64,000 nt of DNA from Sulfurimonas sp. C5 (GTDB lineage Bacteria; Campylobacterota; Campylobacteria; Campylobacterales; Sulfurimonadaceae). The stretch lies in assembly GCF_029872055.1 (NCBI RefSeq), contig NZ_JARXNQ010000002.1, forward strand, positions 62,001 through 126,000, in the 5' to 3' direction. Position 1 is the stretch's first letter; each line of letters begins with the position of its first letter. The position numbers were made by a program, and so were the translations under genes. The notes under the pieces are model-generated. The model did not search any database. It saw only the letters and a list, made by a program, of their open reading frames with translations, and had not been told where the DNA came from. Shown here one piece after another: positions 43,899 through 53,071 of the stretch.

Positions 43899-45227
43899 TT
43901 AGTTATTTGATATTTTTGCTTTTAAATCATCTTCACTGAGTTGTTCTTGGTGATATTTCACAACGACTACTTTTTCTGTTTCGTTAATGAACCATTCAGC
44001 AATATGTTCACTTTCAAGTGCTTTTAGTTTATCAAAATCGATTTCATCTTCCGGTGTAATTAAGTGAGAATATTTTATCGGGTTTTTCATTTTAATTGCA
44101 GTAAACCCTAACCATATTAGACCGATTACACCAATAGTAAGTCCAAGTGTTTCGCGAGAACTCACATCTAAGTAAAGTCCTGCAAATGTACCGCCGATAA
44201 ATGTCATAAAATATGCAGCAGAATTTGAAATACCAAGTGCAGCACCTTTTTGATGTACTTTCGCAAATTTAGAGATCATAGATTGCACTAACGGTTCCAT
44301 CATATTAAATGCTATAAAGAACAGAATAACTGCTGTTACAAATACTGCACTTGAAGATGTAAGTCCCATCATTAAAAAAGATGCAGAAAAAAGGATAATA
44401 CTGATCATAAAGATCTGTTTTGGGATATTTCTTTTTTCACCGAAAACTGCAGCAGGTCCCATTGCTAAAATACCTGCGATCATTGCCGGAACATACACCA
44501 TCCAAAGCTCACTTTTTTCCCAGTTAAAGCCGTATTCCGGTTTTGTTAAAAATACAGGGATAATAACAAATGCAGCAGTCATTAAACCTTTTTGCATAGC
44601 ATTGATGATGATCATACCAAGAAGGTTTGGATCTTTTATGATGTCAGATGTTTTTGCATCTTTATGATAGATATGCTTGATTTTCGGTGGTGTAGGAACT
44701 TTTGTAAAAAGAATAACAATAGATACTACTGCTAAAACGGCAGTGATGAAGAAGATTGTATCGATTCCGAAGCTTGCAGCTAGAACTGGTCCTAAAGCCA
44801 TAGCAGCAGCAAAACTCATAGCGATAAATCCACCCATGATAGCCATCGCATGACCACGAGTTTTTTCCTCTACAAGGTCAGCAATCATAGCTGTTACAAC
44901 AGCACCGATAGCTCCTGCACCTTGTAAGAAACGTCCAAGCATTAACATGTATATATCAGTAGAAAAAGCACAGATAAGTGAACCGATTAAAAAGATTATA
45001 AGACCGAATAAAATAGTCGGTTTTCTACCTATCTTGTCACTCATAGAACCAAACGGAACTTGGAAAATTGCCTGTGTTAAAGCGTATCCACCAACAATTA
45101 CACCAACTAAAAACGGTGTAGCACCTTCTAAATCAAGTGCATAAACAGATAGTACGGGAAGAACTAAAAATAATCCTAGAAATCTTAAAAACAAGATTGA
45201 TGAGAGCGGTAAAACTTTTTTAAACAT
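43899..45227 (-). CDS. MFS transporter, YajR-like
   Basis: 442 residues with 12 transmembrane helices. The MFS motif A is FGSMSDKIGRKPTILFG, and the start LFLRFLGLFLVLPVLSVYAL resembles the YajR/MdfA drug:H+ antiporter group. A cytoplasmic C-terminal extension of about 55 residues (IDFDKLKALESEHIAEWFIN) could be the small YAM-type domain of YajR. Substrate unknown. The ribosome binding site is AGAGGA. Its -10 faces that of rdgB. The downstream chemoreceptor may be co-transcribed. Confidence 0.85.
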   Translation of the reverse strand: MFKKVLPLSSILFLRFLGLFLVLPVLSVYALDLEGATPFLVGVIVGGYALTQAIFQVPFGSMSDKIGRKPTILFGLIIFLIGSLICAFSTDIYMLMLGRFLQGAGAIGAVVTAMIADLVEEKTRGHAMAIMGGFIAMSFAAAMALGPVLAASFGIDTIFFITAVLAVVSIVILFTKVPTPPKIKHIYHKDAKTSDIIKDPNLLGMIIINAMQKGLMTAAFVIIPVFLTKPEYGFNWEKSELWMVYVPAMIAGILAMGPAAVFGEKRNIPKQIFMISIILFSASFLMMGLTSSSAVFVTAVILFFIAFNMMEPLVQSMISKFAKVHQKGAALGISNSAAYFMTFIGGTFAGLYLDVSSRETLGLTIGVIGLIWLGFTAIKMKNPIKYSHLITPEDEIDFDKLKALESEHIAEWFINETEKVVVVKYHQEQLSEDDLKAKISNN

Positions 45228-45246
45228 TCATGAGTCCTCTTTATAG

Positions 45247-45264
45247 TATAATTCTGCAATTATA
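45247..45264. promoter_or_regulatory. Overlapping divergent -10 elements, rdgB and MFS gene
   Basis: TATAAT on the plus strand (45247-45252) serves rdgB. TATAAT on the minus strand (45264-45259) serves the MFS gene. Only 6 bp separate them, so the two promoters should compete. Confidence 0.5.
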
Positions 45265-45294
45265 GTTATTAATTATAAATATGAGGAAAAAAAT

Positions 45295-45882
45295 TTGAAA
45301 CTAGTGCTAGCAACATCCAATAAGGGAAAAGTAAGAGAGATAAAAGAGTTATGTAAAGACTATGAGGTTGTTCCTTATACCGATCTGATTGAACCGTTTG
45401 AGATTGTAGAAGATGGTGCTACTTTTAAAGAAAATGCCCTTATTAAAGCAAGAGCAGTTTATAAAGCATTAAATGATGAAGATGTTGTTGTAATAGCAGA
45501 TGATAGCGGTATTAGTGTAGATGTTCTTGATGGTGCTCCGGGCATTTACAGTGCAAGATATGCAGGTGAAAATGCAAATGATAAAGACAATTTGTATAAA
45601 CTTATTGATGACATTAAAGCTAAAGGTGCTGAATTTTCTCCTGCACACTATACGGCAGCTATTGCGATCGTAACTAAAGACAAAGAAAAAACAGTACATG
45701 GCTGGATGTATGGAACTGCTTTAACGCAAGCAAGAGGCGAAGGTGGTTTTGGATACGATCCGATGTTTATACCTCAAGGGTTTGATAAGACTTTGGGTGA
45801 ATTGAATGATGAAGTAAAAAAAGAGCTGTCTCACCGCTCAAAAGCGTTGAAACTCGCTCGTGTGGTTTTACAAAACCTATAA
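45295..45882 (+). CDS. rdgB: XTP/dITP diphosphatase (RdgB/HAM1)
   Basis: 195 residues from TTG 45295 (ATGAGGAAA upstream). The family signature is complete: LVLATSNKGKVREI, ADDSGISVDVLDGAPGIYSA, and GEGGFGYDPMFIP with the late LSHRSKAL. The enzyme removes ITP, dITP and XTP from the nucleotide pool. It is a single gene, divergent from the MFS transporter and convergent with uppP. No odd residues were found. Confidence 0.94.
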   Translation: MKLVLATSNKGKVREIKELCKDYEVVPYTDLIEPFEIVEDGATFKENALIKARAVYKALNDEDVVVIADDSGISVDVLDGAPGIYSARYAGENANDKDNLYKLIDDIKAKGAEFSPAHYTAAIAIVTKDKEKTVHGWMYGTALTQARGEGGFGYDPMFIPQGFDKTLGELNDEVKKELSHRSKALKLARVVLQNL

Positions 45883-45973
45883 AATTTTTTGACTAATTTT
45901 ATAAAAAACGTTTTCTACTTTGATTAATAACAAATGTAGTTGGGTGTTATATCTGCTTATTGTTTGCATCATA

Positions 45974-46003
45974 TATCCTTTAACAAATGTATGTTAAAGG
46001 ATA
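45974..46003. terminator. 12-bp perfect stem-loop between rdgB and uppP
   Basis: TATCCTTTAACA and TGTTAAAGGATA pair perfectly around a 6-nt loop. It begins 7 nt after the uppP stop on the minus strand. No T-run follows, so it may be a protective 3' hairpin. Confidence 0.55.
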
Positions 46004-46010
46004 AGCAAAT

Positions 46011-46778
46011 TTAGTTCCAAAGTAGTAGAATTACCCCGAATATAATTCTGTAAACTCCAAATGCTACGAAAGTAAAACGTTCTAAAAACTTTAAAAAGAG
46101 TTTTATTGTCAGATATGCTACAAGGAACGAAACAACAAATCCAACAGCTAAAACTTCCAGATTTGCAGATGAAAATTCGTGGTAGTGTTTGAGCAGATCG
46201 TAAAAAGTTACGGCACTCATAACAGGAAATGCAAGTAAAAAGCTGAACTCTGCTGAAGCTTTACGGCTAAGTCCTACAAGTAATGCACCTATGATCGTAG
46301 AACCTGCACGGCTTGTCCCTGGAATCAGAGCAAATACTTGTGCAATCCCTATCCACATTGCTTTTTTAAGAGGTACCTGTTCAACATCATCTATCAAGTG
46401 TGTCTCTTTGGGAATATAGAATTTCTCAACTACTAAGAAAATAATCCCACCTATAATGAACATTGTAGCTACGACATTTACACTAAAAAGCTCTTTGATT
46501 TGATGAGAGAAAATAAAGCCCACTGCACCGATAGGGATAAATGCTAAAAAGACTTTTGTCCAGAGATCGATTTTTTTAATCGTAAATTTCTCTTTATAGT
46601 TAAGAACAACTGCCAAAATTGCGGCAAACTGAATAATAACCTCATACGCTTTTGTTACACTTGTTTGATCAATCCCTAAAAGATCACTCGCAACGATAAG
46701 ATGTCCTGTTGAAGAGATTGGTAAAAACTCCGTAAACCCTTCGATAATACCCATAATGATTGATTGTAAAATATCCAT
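46011..46778 (-). CDS. uppP: Undecaprenyl-diphosphatase UppP (BacA)
   Basis: 255 residues, polytopic, with both active-site signatures: [18 protein letters not shown] (Glu14/Glu17 region) and [20 protein letters not shown]. The enzyme dephosphorylates undecaprenyl diphosphate to recycle the peptidoglycan lipid carrier and gives bacitracin tolerance. An extended -10 (TGCTAGAAT) ends 7 nt before the ATG, with no Shine-Dalgarno sequence, so its mRNA may be leaderless. It is a single gene with a 12-bp hairpin at its 3' end. Confidence 0.94.
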   Translation of the reverse strand: MDILQSIIMGIIEGFTEFLPISSTGHLIVASDLLGIDQTSVTKAYEVIIQFAAILAVVLNYKEKFTIKKIDLWTKVFLAFIPIGAVGFIFSHQIKELFSVNVVATMFIIGGIIFLVVEKFYIPKETHLIDDVEQVPLKKAMWIGIAQVFALIPGTSRAGSTIIGALLVGLSRKASAEFSFLLAFPVMSAVTFYDLLKHYHEFSSANLEVLAVGFVVSFLVAYLTIKLFLKFLERFTFVAFGVYRIIFGVILLLWN

Positions 46779-46785
46779 GGATGTA

Positions 46786-46794
46786 ATTCTAGCA
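46786..46794 (-). promoter_or_regulatory. Extended -10 promoter of uppP
   Basis: On the minus strand, TGC plus TAGAAT (46791-46786) is followed by 7 nt and the ATG at 46778. The predicted transcription start falls at or within a base or two of the ATG. Confidence 0.5.
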
Positions 46795-46845
46795 CATCAA
46801 AGGTACAAAAACTTTTTTCTAATTATAATTTTAAACTTATTTAGA

Positions 46846-46851
46846 TATAAT
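46846..46851 (+). promoter_or_regulatory. -10 element of the aminotransferase gene
   Basis: TATAAT lies 43 nt before the ATG, with AGTAGGAAA as ribosome binding site. It probably drives the run of genes from 46895 to carA. Confidence 0.5.
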
Positions 46852-46894
46852 TCGAGGTTTTATTTTTAAACATTCATCTAAAGTAGGAAAATAC

Positions 46895-48007
46895 ATGTTA
46901 CTTTTTACACCTGGACCGACTCCAGTACCACAAAATGTTAGAAATGCGATGGCTCAAGAGACTATCCATCACCGTACACCTGAATTTGAAGCAATCTTTG
47001 AAAAAACAAGAAAGCATCTGTTTAAACTGTTTAAAACTGATGAAGTTGTAATGATTTCATCAAGCGGAACAGGTGTGATGGAAGCTGCTGTTATTAACCT
47101 TTGTCACAACACTTTACTTAATGTGAACTCTGGGAAATTCGGTGAGCGTTTTGGAAAAATTGCAGTTGCGCACGGATTGAAACAAGTTGAGATCAAAAAC
47201 GAGTGGGATACACCAGTAAGTGTTGATGCTGTTGTTGAAGCAATTAAACAAAATCCAGACATCGATGCAATCGCTGTACAAATCAGTGAATCTGCAGGCG
47301 GTTTAAGACATCCTGTTGAAGAATTGGCTGCTGCAGTAAAAGCTGTAAATCCTAACATCATGATTATTGCTGACGGTATTACTGCAGTTGGTGTTGAGCC
47401 GATAGACGTAACAAATATCGATGCTATTTTAGCAGGAAGTCAAAAAGCGTTAATGCTTCCTCCAGGACTTGCTATTGTCGGTCTTTCAAACGCTGCAATC
47501 GAAAAGATTGGAAAAGGAAAAGGGTACTACCTAAACCTTGCTAGCGAGATCAAAAAGCAACGTGAAAACACGACAGCTTATACTGCTGCGACAACTTTAA
47601 TCATTGGTCTTTTAGAGATCTTAGAGACTATTGAAGCAGAAGGCGGAATTGAAGTATTGTATACAAAAACAACTGTACGTGCTGAGGCTGTAAAAGCTGC
47701 GATGGAAGCACTTGGTCTACATGTATATCCAAAATCACCAGCGAAGTCTATGACTACGATTGATGATGAAAATGCAAACGAGATCAGAAAAATCTTAAAA
47801 GAAGAGATGCAAGTAAATGTTGCGGGTGGTCAGGATCACCTTAAAGGAAAAATCTTCAGAATCAATCAAATGGGTCTTATCAATGACTATGAGATGAGTT
47901 GGGTTGTTAATGCTGTAGAGCTTGCACTAGATAAACTAGGTCGTCGTAAATATGATGGAACGGCAAACAAAATTTTTAACGAAGTAACATTTAACTTAGG
48001 TAAATAG
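46895..48007 (+). CDS. Class V aminotransferase (alanine/serine-glyoxylate type)
   Basis: 370 residues, fold type I, PLP-dependent. The start LFTPGPTPVPQNVRNAM and HHRTPEFEAIFEKTR are typical of the SGAT/AGXT/phosphoserine-like subgroup. The PLP lysine is in AGSQKALMLPPGLAIV. It transfers amino groups between small substrates, with glyoxylate or 3-phosphohydroxypyruvate-type acceptors. In Campylobacterota such genes are often annotated as serA-linked aminotransferases. It precedes a hisZ-like gene and purA after 43 nt. The exact substrate pair is not decidable. Confidence 0.85.
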   Translation: MLLFTPGPTPVPQNVRNAMAQETIHHRTPEFEAIFEKTRKHLFKLFKTDEVVMISSSGTGVMEAAVINLCHNTLLNVNSGKFGERFGKIAVAHGLKQVEIKNEWDTPVSVDAVVEAIKQNPDIDAIAVQISESAGGLRHPVEELAAAVKAVNPNIMIIADGITAVGVEPIDVTNIDAILAGSQKALMLPPGLAIVGLSNAAIEKIGKGKGYYLNLASEIKKQRENTTAYTAATTLIIGLLEILETIEAEGGIEVLYTKTTVRAEAVKAAMEALGLHVYPKSPAKSMTTIDDENANEIRKILKEEMQVNVAGGQDHLKGKIFRINQMGLINDYEMSWVVNAVELALDKLGRRKYDGTANKIFNEVTFNLGK

Positions 48008-48050
48008 TTTTAATAACGGCTTCTAAACAAGAAAAAAAGGTTTTATATAA

Positions 48051-48905
48051 ATGATACTTGAACATGAAATACCAAACGGTTCAAAACTTTATTTTGGTAA
48101 ATCTGCTAAAGTAAAACGTCACATTGAAAAAGTAGCAAGCGATATCCTTGATGCTAATGGGTATGAGGAGATTGTAACTCCTGTATTTTCATACCATCAG
48201 CATCAGTCTATTGCTGATGAGAAAGAGCTGATCCGTTTAAATGATGAAAAAAATAATGCGCTTTCACTTAGAGCTGACTCGACTATCGATGTTGTACGTA
48301 TCATTGAAAAAAGACTTGGAAGCAATACGGATGAGAAAAAATGGTTCTATATCCAGCCTGTGTTTAAATACCCGACAATCGAACAATATCAAGTTGGTGT
48401 CGAGTATATGGGTGAGACGAATTTAGCATCTGTTTTAAACATAGCGACGGATATTTTTGAAAAACTCGAAGTACAACCGCTTGTACAAATTTCAAATATA
48501 AAAATTGCAAAACTGATTGCATCTATGTTTGATGAATTAACTATTGATGATTTCAGACATATTAATATAGACAAATTTTTATCTTTAAAAGTAGAGTGGT
48601 TAAGTAAACTTGTGTATTTACAATATCCAGAACAGATTGACGAGCTTTTAACGATTGTACCTGATGCAATCAAAGTTGAGCTTGAGAAGATGAAAGCACT
48701 TTGTAAAGAGATTAAGTACACGAAAGTAGTACTTGCTCCACTTTATTACGCAAAAATGCTTTATTACGATGAACTCTTTTTTAGAGCAATTGTGAATAAC
48801 GAAGTATATGCTCGCGGTGGAAAATATAAAAGTGATGATCTGACATCTGTAGGTTTTGCAATCTATACAGATACTCTATGTGAAGAATTAAGTAAAGGGA
48901 AATAA
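48051..48905 (+). CDS. hisZ: ATP phosphoribosyltransferase regulatory subunit (HisZ-like)
   Basis: 284 residues with the class II aminoacyl-tRNA synthetase fold lacking the anticodon domain. It has the HisRS-like N-terminus ([20 protein letters not shown]), [14 protein letters not shown], the motif 2-like region [13 protein letters not shown], and a C-terminal [11 protein letters not shown] strand. HisZ activates short-form HisG, the first enzyme of histidine synthesis. HisG is not in this window. Its stop overlaps purA's ATG (TAATG), tying histidine and purine metabolism in one transcript. Confidence 0.82.
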   Translation: MILEHEIPNGSKLYFGKSAKVKRHIEKVASDILDANGYEEIVTPVFSYHQHQSIADEKELIRLNDEKNNALSLRADSTIDVVRIIEKRLGSNTDEKKWFYIQPVFKYPTIEQYQVGVEYMGETNLASVLNIATDIFEKLEVQPLVQISNIKIAKLIASMFDELTIDDFRHINIDKFLSLKVEWLSKLVYLQYPEQIDELLTIVPDAIKVELEKMKALCKEIKYTKVVLAPLYYAKMLYYDELFFRAIVNNEVYARGGKYKSDDLTSVGFAIYTDTLCEELSKGK

Positions 48906-50155
48906 TGAAAGCTGATGTAATTGTTGGAATACAGTGGGGTGATGAAGGAAAAGGGAAGATAGTAGATAAACTTGCCCTTGAATACGATATGGTATGTAGA
49001 AGCCAAGGTGGGCATAATGCAGGTCATACTATTTGGGTTGACGGTGTTAAATATGCACTTCACTTAATCCCTTCAGGTGTACTAAATCCAAAAGCTATCA
49101 ATGTTGTTGGTAACGGTGTAGTTCTTTCACCGGAATCTATTATTAAAGAGATGGAGCAATTTGAAGGTTTAGAAGGCCGTCTGTTTATCTCAGATAAAGC
49201 ACATTTAAATCTTTCATACCATGCTTTAATCGACCAAGCGAAAGAGCGTCTTAAAGGTGATAAAGCTATCGGTACTACTGGTAAGGGGATCGGGCCATCT
49301 TACTCTGACAAAATTAACCGCGTTGGACACCGTGTTGGTGAGCTTTTAAACCCTGAAGCATTATGTGCAAAAATTTTAGACTATTTCGAGCAAAACAAAC
49401 CTATTTTTGATGTTATGGACATAGAGGCTCCGGCGAAAGAAGAACTTTTAGCTGAGTTAAAAGGTTTTGAAGAAAAACTGGCTCCATTTATTACTGATAC
49501 GACACAAATGATCTGGAAAGCTCTTGATCAAGAGAATAAAAAAGTACTTTTAGAGGGTGCTCAAGGGACTATGCTTGATATCGATCATGGAACATATCCG
49601 TATGTAACTTCAAGTTCAACTGTAAGTGCAGGTGCATGTACTGGTCTTGGAATTAATCCAAAAGATATCGGTAAAGTAACAGGGATAGTAAAAGCATATT
49701 GTACACGTGTTGGTAACGGACCATTCCCAACTGAGGATCTTGGTGAAGACGGTGCAAGACTTGGTAAACAAGGACACGAGTTCGGTACAACTACAGGACG
49801 TGCAAGACGTTGTGGTTGGTTCGATGCAGTTGCAACAAGATACGCTTCACGTTTAAACGGTTGTGATGAATTAGCTTTAATGAAGTTAGACGTATTAGAC
49901 GGTTTTGATGAAGTTAAAGTGTGTGTAGCTTATGAATATAACGGCGAAGAGATTGATTATGTACCTGTTGATCTTGAAAATGTAACACCGATTTATAAAA
50001 CATTTACAGGTTGGACAAACTCTGTTGGTGCAAGAAAATTTGAAGATTTACCGGCTTCAGCTCAAGAATATGTAAAAGTTATCGAAGAGGTAACAAAAAC
50101 AAAAGTTGGTATAATATCAACATCACCTGAAAGAGACGATACAATAATTTTATAA
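48905..50155 (+). CDS. purA: Adenylosuccinate synthetase
   Basis: 416 residues, full length. It carries the GTP-binding [10 protein letters not shown], the IMP loop [10 protein letters not shown], the switch [13 protein letters not shown], and the Asp-binding [14 protein letters not shown]. The enzyme forms adenylosuccinate from IMP and aspartate. The start overlaps the hisZ-like stop. It is followed after 11 nt by a FliJ-like and a FlgY/MotE-like gene, the same order as purA-HP0256-HP0257 in Helicobacter pylori. Confidence 0.96.
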   Translation: MKADVIVGIQWGDEGKGKIVDKLALEYDMVCRSQGGHNAGHTIWVDGVKYALHLIPSGVLNPKAINVVGNGVVLSPESIIKEMEQFEGLEGRLFISDKAHLNLSYHALIDQAKERLKGDKAIGTTGKGIGPSYSDKINRVGHRVGELLNPEALCAKILDYFEQNKPIFDVMDIEAPAKEELLAELKGFEEKLAPFITDTTQMIWKALDQENKKVLLEGAQGTMLDIDHGTYPYVTSSSTVSAGACTGLGINPKDIGKVTGIVKAYCTRVGNGPFPTEDLGEDGARLGKQGHEFGTTTGRARRCGWFDAVATRYASRLNGCDELALMKLDVLDGFDEVKVCVAYEYNGEEIDYVPVDLENVTPIYKTFTGWTNSVGARKFEDLPASAQEYVKVIEEVTKTKVGIISTSPERDDTIIL

Positions 50156-50166
50156 AAGGCTTGAAA

Positions 50167-50592
50167 ATGAAGACGCGATACAGCTCTTTGGTTAGTGTTA
50201 AGAAAAACATTATGCAAAAGAGTGAGCGTCTTCTTCAGGCTAAAAATGCTTCATTACACAATGCCCAAGAGGCACTTGAAAAATCCATCGAAGAAATTTC
50301 ACATATACAAGCTCCGCAAAACGGAATCATCGCAGATTTTATTTCCAATCGTGCATTACTTGATTCGCAACGCTCTTTAATCAAACACAATGAAGAGTGG
50401 GTTGCTTTTGCAAGAGGGGAAGTTGAATTGGCAAAAGAGCAACTTAAACGTGATATGATAGAATATGAAAAATATCAATATCTACAGTTACAAGAGATTG
50501 AAGCAATCAAGAAAAAAGAGAAAATTAAAGAAGCTAAAGAGTTAGATGAGATAGCACTGCTCACGTTTGGCGTAAAAGAAAGGTCTGCATAG
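50167..50592 (+). CDS. FliJ-like flagellar export protein
   Basis: 141 residues from ATG 50167, chosen because AAAAGG lies 8 nt upstream; a TTG at 50161 is too close to that site. It is almost entirely two long coiled-coil helices (SSLVSVKKNIMQKSERLLQA, then LAKEQLKRDMIEYEKYQYL), the FliJ shape. FliJ links the export ATPase FliI to FlhA. The position between purA and a FlgY-like gene matches HP0256 of Helicobacter pylori, a FliJ homologue. The assignment rests on fold and synteny. Confidence 0.75.
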   Translation: MKTRYSSLVSVKKNIMQKSERLLQAKNASLHNAQEALEKSIEEISHIQAPQNGIIADFISNRALLDSQRSLIKHNEEWVAFARGEVELAKEQLKRDMIEYEKYQYLQLQEIEAIKKKEKIKEAKELDEIALLTFGVKERSA

Positions 50593-51101
50593 TGAAATTT
50601 TTATTAGTTTTATTAGTATGTTTTGAATTATCGTACGCTTTAGAGACAAGTGATAAACTTTTTGAATGTACGGAGATTTTTAAACAAAGAAAAAGTGAAT
50701 TGCTTGTTGAACTTGAAAGAATAGATGAACAAAAGCAGGCACTCCAATCTTTAAAAACTGCAACAGAAGCACTCCTCAAAGAGAAAGAAACAAAACTCAA
50801 TCAACAAGAAGAAGAGATTAATAACAAGCTAAGCGAGATTAAAACAAGAGAAGAAAATACAAAGAAAATGTTAGAGAAAAATGAAAAAGCTCTTGAAGAA
50901 TTAAAATCTATTAAACAAGATAAAGTCTCGCAAACATTTGCAAAAATGAAAGCTGCTTCTGCGGCAAGTGTCTTAACAGATATGGATGCACAGGAAGCTG
51001 CAAATATTTTACAATCTTTAAAACCACAAATCATTGGAAAGATATTAAGTAAAATGGATGCAAAAAAAGCTTCAGAATTAACACAACTTTTATCCAAATA
51101 A
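50592..51101 (+). CDS. flgY: FlgY/MotE-like periplasmic flagellar motor protein
   Basis: 169 residues from a GTG overlapping the FliJ-like stop by 1 nt. A signal peptide (about 1-16, VCFELSYA) leads to a long coiled coil (about 30-110) and a C-terminal MgtE-N/MotE-like domain (MKAASAASVLTDMDAQEAAN, then ILSKMDAKKASELTQLL). In Helicobacter pylori FlgY (HP0257) forms part of the periplasmic spoke-ring scaffold with PflA and PflB around the high-torque motor. Synteny with purA and the FliJ-like gene supports this. Confidence 0.78.
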   Translation: MKFLLVLLVCFELSYALETSDKLFECTEIFKQRKSELLVELERIDEQKQALQSLKTATEALLKEKETKLNQQEEEINNKLSEIKTREENTKKMLEKNEKALEELKSIKQDKVSQTFAKMKAASAASVLTDMDAQEAANILQSLKPQIIGKILSKMDAKKASELTQLLSK

Positions 51102-51162
51102 TCAAAATTTTACCTAACTTATTGTAAAATTGCTAAATTTATTACAATAAGTAGGTCATCAT

Positions 51163-51714
51163 ATGAAAATATCACTCAAAACTATTCCTCACATCTCTAA
51201 TAAAATAGCAATCGATTTAAATAGAAGTGGTGTTGTTACAATGACTAAAGGGCTTGAAGCTGTAGCAAATGAAGCTCAAAAAATATTTGAAAAGAGTGTT
51301 AAGCAAGAGATGGCACTTGAAGAAAAAGTAAATGAGATGATCGATGCTAACGAAGAAGAGATCGAATTTATGTTAGCTGATGAGCGTCAACTTTTTTTCA
51401 TGATCAAGAAAAAGCTTGCTCCAGAATTTGGTGTTATTTTGGATTATGATGAAAGATTCTCAGATATTTCACACAAAATTTTAGATGAGCTTTATGAAGA
51501 AGATCTTATTAATTTTGATGTATCGGAAAATCGTGTAAAGAATATTATATATAACTCTATTACATCATTTATTGCAAATACATCTGAAATTCAAGATGCA
51601 GTAATGGATAAAATTCGTTCATACAAACGTAAATTTATCCCTGGGACGGATGAGTTTGAAATTTTATATGAAAAACTTTACAAAGAAGAATTATTAAAAA
51701 GAGGTATGGAGTAA
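51163..51714 (+). CDS. DUF507 family protein
   Basis: 183 residues, acidic and helical, no membrane segment. It begins MKISLKTIPHISNKIAIDLN and has the conserved LFFMIKKKLAPEFGVILDYDER and FSDISHKILDELYEED stretches of DUF507. The family has no known function and is common before carA in this phylum. The carA start follows 2 nt after the stop, so the pair is co-translated. Its own promoter region (51102-51162) has a possible TAAAAT -10. Confidence 0.8.
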   Translation: MKISLKTIPHISNKIAIDLNRSGVVTMTKGLEAVANEAQKIFEKSVKQEMALEEKVNEMIDANEEEIEFMLADERQLFFMIKKKLAPEFGVILDYDERFSDISHKILDELYEEDLINFDVSENRVKNIIYNSITSFIANTSEIQDAVMDKIRSYKRKFIPGTDEFEILYEKLYKEELLKRGME

Positions 51715-51716
51715 AA

Positions 51717-52853
51717 ATGGCAGAGTTAAAAAAAGTATATATATACCTTGAGAACGGTACGTACCTTGAAGCAAAAAGTTTCGGTGCTTCAAAAACAGAA
51801 GTTGGTGAAATAGTTTTTAATACTTCATTAACAGGATATCAAGAGGTAATGTCAGATCCTTCATATGCTGGTCAATTTGTTACATTTACAATGCCTGAAA
51901 TTGGAAATGTTGGTGTCAATAATCAAGATATGGAAAGTTTAAAAGCACACTCTAAAGGTATGATCGTTCGTAAATATCAGCCTAGATATTCTAATTTTCG
52001 TGCAGAAGATTCTTTAGCTAACTTTTTAGAAAAGTATAATGTAATGGGTATTTGCGATATCGATACAAGATTTCTAACAAAGATGTTAAGAAAAGAGGGT
52101 GCAATGATGATGATTGCATCTACAGAGATTTCTGATAAAGAGGAGTTAAAAAAAGTTCTTGAAAACTCTCCTCGTATTGAAGATGTAAACTATATTGAAC
52201 AAGTAAGTACAAAAGAAGCTTATGCACATACGCAAAGTACATATTCAACGACTGGATTTGAATATGATGAAGCTCCGGAGCAGCAAGCTAAAATAGTTGT
52301 AATTGACTTTGGTGTTAAAAGAAATATTTTGAACGAGATAGTTTCTGCAGGAATCGGTGTAGAAGTAATTCCAAACGATTTTGTTGCTGAAGATTTAATT
52401 GAGAAATATAACAACAAACTCATTGATGGTGTATTTTTATCAAATGGTCCTGGTGATCCGTTAGTGCTTAAAAAAGAGCAAGAGCAGATTAAAAAACTGA
52501 TTGCTGCTAAGGTTCCAATGTTTGGTATCTGTTTAGGGCATCAGCTTCTTTCAATCTCACACGGGTACGACACGTTTAAGTTAAAATTTGGTCACCATGG
52601 TGGAAACCATCCGGTTAAAAACTTAAAAACAGGATTTGTAGAGATTACTGCACAAAATCACAACTATAATGTTCCAGACAATATTACTGAAATTGCAGAA
52701 GTAACACATACAAACCTTTTTGACGGTACGATTGAAGGTCTAAAATATAAAGACGAACCAATCTTCTCTGTACAACATCACCCGGAGTCTAGCCCTGGTC
52801 CAAAAGAAAGCAGATACATCTTCTCTGAATTCCTCTCTCTCATCAAAAGATAA
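51717..52853 (+). CDS. carA: Carbamoyl-phosphate synthase small subunit
   Basis: 378 residues. The N-terminal CPSase small-subunit domain (VYIYLENGTYLEAKSFGA, then GEIVFNTSLTGYQEVMSDPS) is followed by a class I glutamine amidotransferase. The nucleophilic Cys is in MFGICLGHQLLS, and the catalytic His-Glu in VQHHPESSPGP. It supplies ammonia to CarB for carbamoyl phosphate, used in arginine and pyrimidine synthesis. carB is not in the window. A perfect-palindrome terminator overlaps the stop codon. Confidence 0.95.
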   Translation: MAELKKVYIYLENGTYLEAKSFGASKTEVGEIVFNTSLTGYQEVMSDPSYAGQFVTFTMPEIGNVGVNNQDMESLKAHSKGMIVRKYQPRYSNFRAEDSLANFLEKYNVMGICDIDTRFLTKMLRKEGAMMMIASTEISDKEELKKVLENSPRIEDVNYIEQVSTKEAYAHTQSTYSTTGFEYDEAPEQQAKIVVIDFGVKRNILNEIVSAGIGVEVIPNDFVAEDLIEKYNNKLIDGVFLSNGPGDPLVLKKEQEQIKKLIAAKVPMFGICLGHQLLSISHGYDTFKLKFGHHGGNHPVKNLKTGFVEITAQNHNYNVPDNITEIAEVTHTNLFDGTIEGLKYKDEPIFSVQHHPESSPGPKESRYIFSEFLSLIKR

Positions 52854-52875
52854 GTTTTATTAATAAAACTTATCT
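52848..52875 (+). terminator. Terminator overlapping the carA stop
   Basis: A 14-bp perfect palindrome (AGATAAGTTTTATT with AATAAAACTTATCT) includes the TAA stop at 52851-52853. The loop is short and the flank AT-rich. It separates carA from the cbb3 operon. Confidence 0.65.
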
Positions 52876-53071
52876 AATCCTTAAAAATTAATTATACCTT
52901 AAGTGTTTCTAAAAATTACAAAGTAAACAAAAAGTTAATAAATTGTTACAAATATATTAACTTTAAGAAATTTTAAACATTTGTATTGTTAATATACAGT
53001 GTTAATTGGCTTAATTTTGCTTTTTAAAGTAAAGTTAAACTTAATTGCTTTGAATCTTAAGGAGGCTATAT

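Noticed and set aside
52876-53071. FNR/Crp-type operator before ccoN
   Set aside because: Several TTAAC and TTAA boxes occur, but in such AT-rich sequence no pair has the symmetry and spacing (TTGAT-N4-ATCAA or TTAAC-N4-GTTAA) needed for a confident call.
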